Shown: piece by piece, positions 44,241 through 54,466 of the stretch
Layout: each line of letters begins with the position of its first letter
How positions within the stretch are numbered: position 1 is the first letter of the stretch
From: Chloranthus sessilifolius
Taxonomy: Eukaryota; Streptophyta; Magnoliopsida; Chloranthales; Chloranthaceae
Direction: 5' to 3'
DNA length: 64,000 bases
NCBI GenBank assembly: GCA_021018995.1
Contig: CM037588.1
Span: 83,549,765 to 83,613,764 of the forward strand
Position numbers and translations under genes: made by a program
The notes under the pieces: generated by a model
The model's database searches: none
Told to the model about the DNA's origin: nothing
Seen by the model: the letters and a program-made list of their open reading frames with translations, nothing else

Positions 44241-45790
44241 TCAATTTAATGAATGTTCCCTCTGCCCCTCAAGGTTTGAGGATCCTTCATCAATCAAAAA
44301 TTGGCCCTTGGGATTAACCATTGGCTGATTGGGCAACCTCCCCTCCTCTCTTTTAGCTAAGTCATTCGCTAGTTAGCCAATCTGCTCTTCCATCTTCTTT
44401 ATGCTCTGACCATGAGAATTCACAGTCTGAGCCACGGACCCCCCAAGTTTTACAGTGAGGTCAAGACCTGGTCCTCGAAAAAAGTATTTTTGGGTTGAGA
44501 TGGGGGTAAGACCAATTGATTTTGTTGCCGATGGGGCTGCTGCTGGTGTTGGAAATTAGACCTAGGGGCATATCCCTGATTGAACTGCTACTGTGGCCTT
44601 TGGGGTAAGGCCAACAGTTGCTGGGGCTGCATATAATTGTCTTGCCTCCACCTCAGATTTGGGTGGTATCTCCATTGGTAACTAGCATTTTAGTGCTGGT
44701 ATCCAAATGGCTGTCTGTTGTAGCCACCAGATTGTTGTTGGCCAAAAGATTACGCAGTAGCAACTTGTTCCAATACCAATTCAGGATATTGTCTTGCATA
44801 TGGACATTCCTCTACTGTCTGCTGTGGGGACTGGCATATCATACATGCCTCCCCCACTTGAGAAGCCCTTCTGGGTTGCATCACAGTCAGTAATTTGTCA
44901 AACTTCTCTAAGAGGTTTGCCATCTGCAGCTGCAGATCGTTGTTCCCAGACACCTCATAAACTTTTCCTCTTGACAATGTAGCAGGCCCCACTTTTGACA
45001 CAGACTCCTGACTAGTTCTTGTCAGGGATAGCTTTTGAAAAGCATTTTCACTGATTACTTCAAACAATTCCCATGCCTCATCAGCAGTCTTGTGCATGTA
45101 GGTTCCACCACAAGAGGCATCAACCATATCTCAATTTTTCTCATCAATCCCATTATAGAAGCTTTGTACAAGCTGCCAGTCTGGGATCTTGTGGTGGGGG
45201 CATTGTTTGAACATTTCCTTAAACCTATCCTAGGCTTGGTTAAAATCCTCAGTTGGGGATTGGGCAAAAGCAAGAATTGCCTTCCTGAACTGGCTAGTTT
45301 TGATCTCAGGGAAGAACTTTGTCAGGAACTTGGTCTGTAGGTCTTTCCACGAAGTGATGCCATTGTTGGGAAGAGTAGCCAACCAGGTACTAGCCCTATC
45401 CTTCAGAGAGAAGGGAAAGAGCTTGAGTCTAGTGGCCTCTGGTCCCAAACCAGCGATATTGAATGTGGTACACAAGGCCAAGAACAGGTCAATGTGCTTG
45501 TAAGGGTCTTCCTTGCTAAGCCCATGGAAAGAGGGCAGCATCTGGATGATTGAAGTTTTAATTTCATAGTTCCTTTGAACATCAGGGAATTGAATGCGAA
45601 ATGGAGAGTTATAGTCATCCGGAGCATTCAACTCCTTGAGAGTTCTGGGTTATTCTTCACCCATGGCTACTGTCTCAGATTTAATTGGGGGCTCTACTGT
45701 GGTGTGCCTGTTCCTTCTAAGTCTTCTACCCCTTTCTAGCTCAGGGTTGAAAGGCTCTAAAGTAGGACTAAGAGATCTCCTACCTAGCAT
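44241..45790 (-). pseudogene. gag: E5 gag
   Basis: The start is MLGRRSLSP at 45790. Capsid motifs include FRIQFPDVQRNYEI, PSFHGLSKEDPYKHIDLFLA and RASTWLATLPNNGITSW, followed by EMVDASCGGTYMHKTADEAWE with small breaks near 45130. The zinc knuckle is altered: C-MI-C-QSPQ-Q-TVEE-C, with glutamine in place of the histidine ligand. The C-terminus reads NPKGQFLIDEGSSN and stops at 44241, with no transition to protease. Large parts stay open (45230-45631, 44750-45127). Gag would package this pol-less RNA together with enzymes from a relative. Confidence 0.82.
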
Positions 45791-46123
45791 ACAAACACAC
45801 CACTAGCAGGGACAACTCCTTGCAGGCACATTGTACTTGACTCGAAGAATTTTCTAACAAATTTCCAGCTATTTTAAGAAAACATAAATTTACAACTATA
45901 CTAAATAACTGCTATGGAATTTTCAAAGAAACTAGACTGAGTTTTAAAGGTTAGAGAATTGCAAACAGAGGTAGCGAATCTCCAAATGCAGTCCACTGTC
46001 CTTCTCTGTTGCTGTCTAGATCTGCAAGAAAGATTCAAAATTACATTAGCAGTATCAATTATTCACAGCTACAAAGAATACTAAAAATACAAAAACTAAG
46101 GGTCTACTAATAGATCATCTTAT

Positions 46124-46140
46124 CCCTGACAGCGGCGCCA
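46124..46140 (-). other. E5 primer-binding site (tRNA-Asp type)
   Basis: CCCTGACAGCGGCGCCA resembles the tRNA-Asp 3' end with a few mismatches. AAAACT separates it from the LTR at 46147. Confidence 0.8.
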
Positions 46141-46146
46141 AAAACT

Positions 46147-48520
46147 TGTTGCGAATCCCAGTGTGTTTACTTTATTTGTTGGTGGTAAAAGCAATTTAAA
46201 ATCAAAGTAAAATAAGGGATGGAATTAGCACAACTAAGAAATCCTAGACCTGCAAGATACAGGGTCCATTTGTAGCAAGTTTTGATAAGTAAGAGTTTGT
46301 CCCACAGTGAAAGGTGATCTACGGCTCCAAGGGAGCCATCTCTAGTAATCCCTCCAGATCTGACTATAGATCTGGCAGTCCTAAAAGGAAGGGAGTTTAG
46401 GGTCACTTATTCTAAATATCCTAAGGTAGCCTAACGAATTAACTACAGAAAGGGTTGAGAAGATGGATGGAGTGTGGGAAAATAAATATAAAAGGGTGAG
46501 AAGTATGCTATTGGGTCTAGATCAGAGGAGTTTTGTAACTCAGATTCAGATCTGATGTTATAGAAATCCTGTCCAATGGCTACATTATCACCACTGAGGA
46601 GAAAGAATCCAACCCATCTCTGTGCCATGATCCAATCCCTTAAGGCTATAACCTGTCCACTCAAATGGTCACAGACTATCCCATAGGGGAACCACAGTCC
46701 AGAGATGGGTCAAAACAAGTTAATCATTGAAGGCACTACTTCATCCAGGCTACAAGCTCAAGAATCCATAGGGAACCTCAACCTCTAAAGCTCTTTGTGT
46801 GGGGCTATGGCAGTATAGGACCATGTTAGCCCAGACACATAGAACCAGCAAGGGATTGAGTACAACCTTCGATCTAGCTGTCCATTGCTTGAGTGGGGCT
46901 ACAATGGTTTAGTCACAAGCCTATAATCTCCATAACCAGATCAGATCTAGCATCTGATGGCGGGTCTATACAAATATAGGGGAGTCTGCCTTTGTACAAT
47001 CTCCCACAAGGCTACAAGCACATGTGCAGAGAAGAAGAATTCATCTTGGATCCTACGGATTGGCTTCACCCTAAGGCTATAGCCTGACCACTTGAATGGT
47101 CATAGACTATCCCAGAGGCTATCCTCCTCATAGAGTCCAAAACAGAACAGTAATATTGCTGCCACCACCATGGTCACAAGGCTACCAGCTCAGGCTCCCA
47201 TGGGGATTTCCAATCTAGTGGGTCCTGTGGTGGAGCTAAGGCTGTATCGGACCATGAAAGCCCAAACACACAGGTCACTTGGATCTGAATGGATCCTTAG
47301 AATCAGTCCTCCATTGCTTTGAATCACAGCCAAAGCAATGGCAGATCACAGCGTGACCTTGCAGAGCAACTCTCATTCGCACACATCCCATAAAAGTACA
47401 TATCCTATTACGAAACATCCATTAAACTAGTTCAAAAATACATACAAAGGCATAGCCAGCAAGTGCTGGACTATGGAGAGAAAGAAAAAGAAAAGGAAAA
47501 CTACTTACAACTATAGATGAACAGAAAAGAAAATGATCTCAGATCCCGTATCAGTGATAAAGTTTGGGCTCCTAAACCTAAACCAAGTTTGGGTTTATAT
47601 AGCAGTGGTGTGGCGGCGCATTAGGGTTAGGAAACCCTAATTTTAACAATGCCACGTGACTGAATACTCTTCCTTGGATGCCTCGAGGCACGTGCATAGA
47701 GATTTGAGCGTGAGAGGGCGTGCCCTAATCCTTGGAAATTCCCAGAAAGTCCTCTGCTGAAGCGATGGAAGGTTAAAGTTTAGAGCTTCGCTAGGTAGCC
47801 ATCAATTCCCAGACTTGTCATGTGGTAGCACTGACTTCGAGAGGATGAGTTAGCCTTAAAACTTCAGACGTCACAGGGTTGCAGCTTCTTGATGCTTTGA
47901 GCAATCGCGAGGTAGATAGTTAAGCTCTCGCTGGATTGGGCTTCGCGCAGTTGGATTGCTACTTGTGAATAGCGCGGGAATTGTGCGAGCATTCTATTTC
48001 ACAATAGATCTTCGTGAGGCTAACTCTGGCTTTGTGAGGCTACTTTCTTCCTGAACAGTGCGAGAACTGCACGAGAAGATCACTTCTTAATGGAACTTCG
48101 CGAGGATCTTCGCAAGGCTTTGATTGTTTCTGGACTGCGCGAGAGGTTCTCTTGACATTTGCATCCCGGGGCTATTGTGGGACAGCTGTGCAAGGCAGGA
48201 TTCTGAAGCTAGTCTGTCACTCAACTGTGCGAGAAGTTGTTGTGAAGTCTTGGGAATTCGTGAGGACTGTGCGAAGCATATTTTTCTGAATCCTCTGAAG
48301 CTATGGGAAGCTGCGCGAGCCTCTTCTCAGGTCTGGATTCAGTTGTCATCCTTCTGAGGGACTTCTGGGGTCAAAACAGGCTCCTTAGCAGGATTTATGA
48401 CCTTATTGCACTGCTGTTTATTGCTTACAGAAAACACTTAACAAACCTTTATTGGATGGCTAAGGGTCTAATCAAAGGCTAAGTTAAGGGGAGAAAAGTT
48501 GTACTTTTCAGGTCTTAACA
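46147..48520 (-). mobile_element. E5 5' LTR (family C), complete
   Basis: 2374 bases, starting TGTTGCGAATCCC and ending GGTCTTAACA, followed by target duplication ATTCC. TATATAAA on the minus strand is at 47594-47601, and the CGCGAG array is at 47780-48330. It is the reference copy for the truncated 3' LTR and for the inverted copy E8. Confidence 0.92.
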
Positions 48521-48548
48521 ATTCCTCAAATTGATTGGGGTCGGCCAT
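48521..48548 (-). pseudogene. E4 3' ORF, first codons, right of E5
   Basis: The ATG at 48548 opens MADPNQFEE and runs into the E5 target duplication. Removing E5 and one duplication restores a continuous frame with 39105 leftward. The start is supported by the similar MADS start of the E2 copy. Confidence 0.65.
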
Positions 48549-48954
48549 TTGAACACACAAACTCCTTTACAAATCAACTCAGCAAAGTCTTATTCCACTT
48601 TAAAACCCACTCTTCACCCACAGGTGCCAAAATCCCAAAAATGCAAAATTTAAAAGGCAGAATGTGAAGAACTCACCCGAAATCTAGGGTTTCTCTGCAA
48701 AGGAAGCACAGTGGACCAAACCAGTAGCAACTAGGTGCAAAATGAATACTCTTCAATGCTGATCTGACAAGAAAAAGTAAAGAGCAGGTGGAAGAGTGAC
48801 TGGTGAGCTGTCTAAGAGAAAGACAATGGAATTCGTGAGGAAGAAAAGAGGGATTTTAAGCAAAAGCAAAAGAATGCCCCAAAATAAACCTGTCAAAGGG
48901 TTTCAAAACCCAAAACACAATTTTAACAGGTTAAACATTCCAAGATGTAGTGCT

Positions 48955-49200
48955 CAAGTGGTTCGCGAGTAGTTCAGTTTAACCTATCGAACCGATGAAC
49001 CCATAGAAAGCACAGAGAGCTCCAGAACGAAGAGTTTGAGGGGTTCGTCCATCCTCTCGACAAGTTCCATTCTTCAGAAAAAAGGATTCGATAGGTTCCT
49101 TGAACCTCTCAATAGGTTATCAAAACCTGTCGAATTCTCTTAGAATACCATCAGAACCTGTCGAATTGTATTTTTAACCTATCAACAAGTTTTAGTGATG
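48955..49200 (-). promoter_or_regulatory. Internal TCGACAGG/TCGATAGG array upstream of the E4 3' ORF
   Basis: It includes ACCTATCGAACC, CTCTCGACAAGTTC, TTCGATAGGTTCC and two copies of AACCTGTCGAATT. The mix of AC and AT versions is that of the E4 LTR. It begins about 410 bases upstream of the ORF start. A clear TATA box is not visible. Confidence 0.6.
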
Positions 49201-49369
49201 CTTTAATGCATTCCCTTTACCTGTGTGTTGTCCAGTAGTCCTCAAAAATCAAAAGTCCACCTCATGGCCAACAAAAGCTCAAGAATTTCACAAACATTTT
49301 ACAGACAAAACTATCAAATTATTAAGAGTAACAAAAACAAAATAACAGACAGCTGTAGTACAAAGTATA

Positions 49370-50065
49370 CGGAGCTGTAGAACACTCATTGGTGGGAGGC
49401 TCTTGAAGTTAATGCTTTCAGCTGGCTCCACTGTATTTTCAACACAAATTTCAGCCTCTGACCATTCACTTTAATAACCCGTCCATCAGTAGGGTTCATG
49501 ATCTCAACAGTTCCAGATAGAGATACATGTAGCACAATGTAGGGTCCACCCCATCTGGATTTTAACTTCCCTGGAAAAAATTTAAGTTTGAAATTTAAAA
49601 TCCATACTTGGTACCAACCTCAAAGTTCTTTCTCAGCAGATATTTGTCAAAGAAAGCCTTGACTTTCTGTTTGTAAATCCTTGAATTTTCATAAGCTTCT
49701 ATTCTCAGCTCCTCCAATTCTGACAACTATAATTTTCTGTGCATGCTAGCAATAGTTAGATCAAAATTTAATGCTTTGATGAGCCAGTAGACCTTGTGCT
49801 ATAACTCTACTAGCAAATGACATGCTTTGCCATATACCAATTTGAAAGGAGACATCCCAATTGGGATCTTATAGGCAGTCCTATAAGCCCAAAGAGCATT
49901 CTACGACTTCAGGGACCAACCCTTTCTATCAGTCCTCACAGTTTTCTCAAAAATAAATCTCCACTTGCCCACTGGTCTATGGGTGATATGGAGTAGCTAT
50001 TCTATGTGTAACAGAGTACTTTTTAAGCAGGCTTGAAAAGTGTCTGTTATAGAAATGACTCCCCC
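49370..50065 (-). pseudogene. pol: E4 integrase, second half of core and C-terminus
   Basis: In sense order it begins abruptly with NGGSHFYNRHFSS and THRIATPYHP, the last third of the catalytic core. It continues with [20 protein letters not shown] and KALNFDLTIA, and ends with the C-terminal region (RWGGPYIVLHVS-like and VNGQRLKL). Stops interrupt it. The zinc finger and the first catalytic aspartate are missing because RNase H is joined directly to this point near 50065. Integrase would insert element DNA into the chromosome. This one is inactive. Confidence 0.75.
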
Positions 50066-50480
50066 CATTAAAATTCTAGACAAGTGGTCTACAACCACAA
50101 TTTCCACACCCTTTTTTATCTTTGATCTCTATATCAAACTCCTGTAGTAGGTGGATCCATCTGATCAACCTAGGCTTGGCTTCCTTTTTAGACAATAGGT
50201 ATTTCAGGGCGAAGTGGTCAATGAATACAATGATTTTAAACCCTAAGACTTAAGGCCTAAATTTCTCCAAGGCAAAAACAACAGCCAACAACTCTTTCTC
50301 AGTGGTGGTATAATTGAGTTGAGCATCATCCAGTGTCTTGCTAGAATAATAAACCACACAAGGTAGTTTATCTTTTCTCTGCCCCAAAACTGCACCAATG
50401 GCTAAATCTGAAGCATCACACATGAGCTCGAAAAGGAGGGACTAAACAGGGGCTTGCAGGATGGGACCAAAAGTCAAACA
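50066..50480 (-). pseudogene. pol: E4 RNase H (broken)
   Basis: Diverged codons read [19 protein letters not shown], then [34 protein letters not shown] and VDHLSR, the full order of an Athila RNase H, with stops. Its end abuts the integrase fragment out of frame. Confidence 0.72.
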
Positions 50481-51230
50481 GTTCTTTAAGACCTCGAAAG
50501 CAGTCAAGCACCAGCAATGAACACAAAAGGTACATCCTGACACAGCAAGTTGCACAGAGGGTTAAAAATTTTACTAAAATCCTTGATGAATCTCCTGTAG
50601 AAACCAGCATGTCCTAAGAAAGACCTGACTTATTTGATAGTTTTCAGAGGAGAAAAATGTGAAATTAGATCAATTTTTGCTTTATCCACCTCAATCCCCT
50701 TCTAGCAAACCACATGACCAAGAACAATTCCTTGAGTTACCATGAAATTTCTCTTTTCCCAGCTTATTACTAGGTTGGTTTCCTCACATCTCTGAAGCAC
50801 AAGGGATAGATAATGCAAACAGTGATCAAAATTATCAGCATACATAGAAAAATCATTCATTAAAATCTCTAAACACTTGTCTAACATGTCAGAAAAAATT
50901 ACAAACATACATCGCTGAAAAGTAGCAGGAGCATTACACAGTCCAAAAGGCATCCTTCGGTAAGTATAGGTGCCAAAAGGACAAGTAAAAGTTGTTTGCT
51001 CCTGATCTTATGGATACACAGTGATCTAGTAGTAACTAGAGTATCCATCAAGAAAGCAATAGTAAGCTTTGCCTGCTAACTTATTCAAAATTTGGTCTTT
51101 CCTAGTCTTGGAGTTCAGTTTTCTGTAGTCAACACAGACCCTCCAACCAGTGGTCTCTCTGGTTGACATTAATTCTCTAGACTCATTCATCACTACAGTG
51201 ATGTTAGACTTCTTAGGTACCACCTGTGTA
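50481..51230 (-). pseudogene. pol: E4 reverse transcriptase palm (broken)
   Basis: The piece 50702-50953 has MPFGLCNAPATFQRCM. The catalytic motif normally FxDDFS reads LMNDFSMY, so the first aspartate is asparagine. Upstream in sense, VCVDYRKLNSKTRKDQ runs straight into ILNKLAGKAYYCFLDG. The usual few residues between (FPLPFIDE-like in relatives) are missing. The enzyme cannot be active. Confidence 0.78.
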
Positions 51231-52534
51231 GGTGACACCCATTCAGAGTCAGAAATTGGGTATATTACTCCAGCATCAAGTAGTTTTACAACTTCCTTCA
51301 TCACCACCTCTTGCATATGAGGATTTAACTTCGTCTGCATCTCCCTAGAGGATTTGGAACCCTCTTTCAGATGAATTTTGTTCATATACATAGCTGGGTT
51401 AATTTCCTCCAGATCAACAGTAGTCCATCCTATTGCTTGCCTATGCATTTTGAGCACACAAAGTAGTTTTTCTTCTTGTTTCATAGTGAGGGAAAAAGAA
51501 ATTATCACAGGCAATTTTTTATCCTGCCCCAAAAATGCATATTTGAGAGATTTTGGGAGCTGTTTCAACTCCAAATCAGGTGGACTGATGAGTGAAGGCA
51601 GCAAAGGTGCCTTAGAAGGTGAGGGAAGAGGCAGCATAGCAGGTTTCCAATTAGAGTGCTTTGCTGACCCCATTGAAAACTCCAAGGTTTTCACCTCTTC
51701 AATAAAATGTGCGGGGGTCTCCCCTTCAAATGTCTCACTCCAAATCTCCTCAAAAACATCAACAGCATCATCCCAATTCAGCAGCTTGGGCCTGGTCTCC
51801 TCAACAATCTCATTAAGCAAATCAATCATAAAATAGTCCTCACTCTCAAAGTGAGGTTGATTTGCAGCATTATAGACATTGAACTTTACTTTCATATTTC
51901 CAAAAGATACTTCCATCACCCCAAACCTACACTGGATGTAGGCATTAGCAGTGGCTAAGAAGCCAATATCACAGGGATAGAGGTAGTGCACTTAGTAGGC
52001 TCCATATCCAAAACTAGGAAATATGTTGGGTAAAAAAATTTATCAACCCCAACCAGCACATCCTCAATAATGCCCATAGGTCTCCGCTCAGATTTGTCAG
52101 CCAGTTGAAGGAAAACATATGTGGGATTTAACTCCCCCAAACCTAACTTCTCATATACAAAATATGGAAGTAAGTTAACATCGGCTAGGAAATTGTGGGA
52201 ACTCCAGGATCTTAGAGTTTAGCTGGGGTTGCAATGGACAAAATCTAGTTTACTTTCTCAGCAGAAAAAACTTTCTTGGATAGATGAATCCTAGACTGCC
52301 TTTTATGGGTACACAAATCCTTTAAAAATTTTGCATAGGCTGGAACTTACTTTATGGCATCAAGCAAAAGTAAATTAATTTTTACCTGCTTAAAAGTCTC
52401 CACATTTCTTGTACTTTAGCATTCCCTAACCAAAAGGAGAAGGTGCTTGAAGGGCATGAGGAAATGGCAGATGAGGTACTTTTTTCTCATCTGCAGCCTT
52501 TATCAATTTTTTCTTTATTTTGATTTTCATTTTT
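51231..52534 (-). pseudogene. pol: E4 protease and linker to reverse transcriptase (broken)
   Basis: The frame 51026-51991 (321 codons) covers the end of protease and the linker (LELKQLPKSLKYAFLG, REMQTKLNPHMQEVVMKEV). The piece 51955-52140 is mid-protease (LADKSERRPMGIIEDVLVGV). Near 52185 the segment that in E2 and E3 carries the DLGA active site is deleted. GVPTIS is followed at once by a DVNLLPYFVYEK-like segment. Further upstream the gag-protease linker is recognisable but interrupted. Confidence 0.78.
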
Positions 52535-54148
52535 CTATTGGGACTCCATAGCAGCCCCTTTATATTTCATATGTTGCTCCTGTTGTATATTGCCATGGAC
52601 TGATTTCTCTTGTTCTACTTTCCTAGTTGTCTCAATGTCAACTTTGTTATCTACCAACCTGCCACTACTTAAAGTAGTAATGGCCTTAACTTCTTCATGA
52701 GTTGAAGAAGACTCACCCACCATATATTGACCTTTGGGATTGTTCATTGGCTGACTTTGTAGTCTGCCCTCTTCCCTCCTAGTCAAAGTATTAGATAGCT
52801 GACCAAGATGGTCCTCTATCTTTTTAATGCTTTGGCTATTAGAATTTACAGTTTGGGACAAAGAACTTAGGTTCTGTAATGGGGACAGAACCTGCTCCTC
52901 AAATGAGGATGCTCTAGCAGGTGATGCGGCTGGTGCATTTTGATGACTAAACTGTGCCATTGGCTGTTGATACTGAGGCCTTGGAAAAAAATTTTGTTGG
53001 TATGGCTGGACAGGTCTATAAGGCATTGCCTGCAGCTGCTGGGGCTAAAAATTATCTTACCTCCACCTCAGATTAGGGTTTCTCCATGGACACCCAGCAG
53101 GCTACTGCTATCCATAAGATTGAGCAGCATTAGCATGCTCCATCACCAGCTCTGGGTATTGACCAGCTGATGAACAATCTTGAATAGAGTGTGTGGGGGT
53201 CTGGCATATCAGACATGCCTCCTTAATTTGTACAACCATTTTAGGCTGCATCTCACTCGTCAACTTATCAAATTGCAGGCTTAAACTATCCACCTTTCTT
53301 TTTAGATCATTGGACACATTAACCCCATACATCCTTCCTCTAGAGGTGGCTTCCCTTACCAGTTTAGCCGGAATCTCAATATCATTGCGAGATAGAGACT
53401 CTTGCTGCATGGAATTTTTACTGATTGTATCAAAAAGCTCCCAAGTCTCATCAGCAATCTTGTGGAGATAAGTACTCCCACATGAGGCATCCACCATATC
53501 CCTGCTCTTGGGATCAATTCCTTGGTAGAAGCTTTGGGCAAGCTGCTACTCAAGAATTTGGTGGTGGGGACATTATTTCAACAGTTCCTTAAACCTCTCC
53601 CATGCCTGATTGAAATCCTCAGTTGAGAATTGAACAAAGGAAATGATGCTCTTCCTCAACTGCCTAGTTTTGCTCATGGGAAAAAATTTAGCCATGAATT
53701 GGTATTGGAGATTATTCCAGGATTGTATACTGTTGGCTGGGATCATGGAGAGCCATGTTTTGGCTCTGTCCTTTAGTGAAAAAGGAAAGAGCCTTAGTTT
53801 GGTGGTTTCTTCTCTCAGGCCAGCAATATTAAAGGTAGAGCAAATAGCAAGGAATTCATCAATATGTTTATAAGGATCCTCCTTGCTCAGCACATGAAAT
53901 GAAGGCAGCATCTGGATGATTGATAATTTGATCTCATAATTCCCTTGAACAGCAGGGAATTGAATGCAAAAAGGAGATGTATATGCCCCTAGTGCATTGA
54001 ATTTCTTCAAGGTTCTTTGTTTCTCTCCCATCACAAATGGCTCACAATTAACAATAGGTGTGTGTGGGGGATGGCAAGGCCTAAGAAGCCTTTGAACTTC
54101 AAGATCTAAAGGGACAAGCTCGGGGTTGAGGGATCTTCTACCAAGCAT
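52535..54148 (-). pseudogene. gag: E4 gag (nearly continuous N-terminal half)
   Basis: The start MLGRRSLNPE at 54148 is chosen because it is shared with the other gags. The in-frame hydrophobic upstream extension (to 54280) is not conserved. The first 190 or so codons to 53573 are open: FCIQFPAVQGNYEIK, EDPYKHIDEFLAICS and RAKTWLSMIPANSIQSW. The zinc knuckle at about 53150-53210 is C-LI-C-QTPT-H-SIQD-C. The Gln/Pro-rich tail (52535-53026) continues into the protease linker without a stop, so gag and pol were one polyprotein. Confidence 0.82.
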
Positions 54149-54440
54149 ACAACACACACTACAAAGATAGACACAACAATTTATAGTACAAAAACACCAT
54201 AGAAACAAGGTACTGCTGAAATGATAAAATGACAAAACTGAAAATATAATAAAAGGAATAGGAAATGCAAACTCAAGCAAGATGTGCTCTAGCTGCAGGC
54301 TATGAACTGCTCTCCTGACTACAACTTCTGATCTGAAATAAAATCCAATAGACTAATTAACTACTGCAGCATTAATTCAAATACTATGACTATAGAAATT
54401 CTAACTAAAACTCAGATTTACCAAACTTAGGTCTACAGAT

Positions 54441-54457
54441 CCCCGGCAGCGGTGCCA
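54441..54457 (-). other. E4 primer-binding site (tRNA-Asp type)
   Basis: CCCCGGCAGCGGTGCCA matches the tRNA-Asp 3' end at all but two positions. The spacer to the LTR is AAAACTCAT. Confidence 0.82.
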
Positions 54458-54466
54458 AAAACTCAT

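Larger units (their letters stand above)
39106..48520 (-). mobile_element. E5: gag-only LTR retrotransposon
   Basis: This 9.4 kb minus-strand element has a perfect five-base target duplication. It holds LTRs 39106-41391 (truncated) and 46147-48520, gag, a motif array, a short basic ORF and the conserved 3' non-coding region. There is no pol. The layout fits the terminal-repeat retrotransposons with gag (TR-GAG) described in plants. Paired LTRs differ by about 10 bases in the first 235 by eye. Confidence 0.9.

Noticed and set aside
54149..54280. Hydrophobic N-terminal extension of E4 gag as a signal peptide
   Set aside because: The conserved gag start is MLGRRSLNP. The extension lies in the leader and has no equivalent sequence in E2, E3 or E5.
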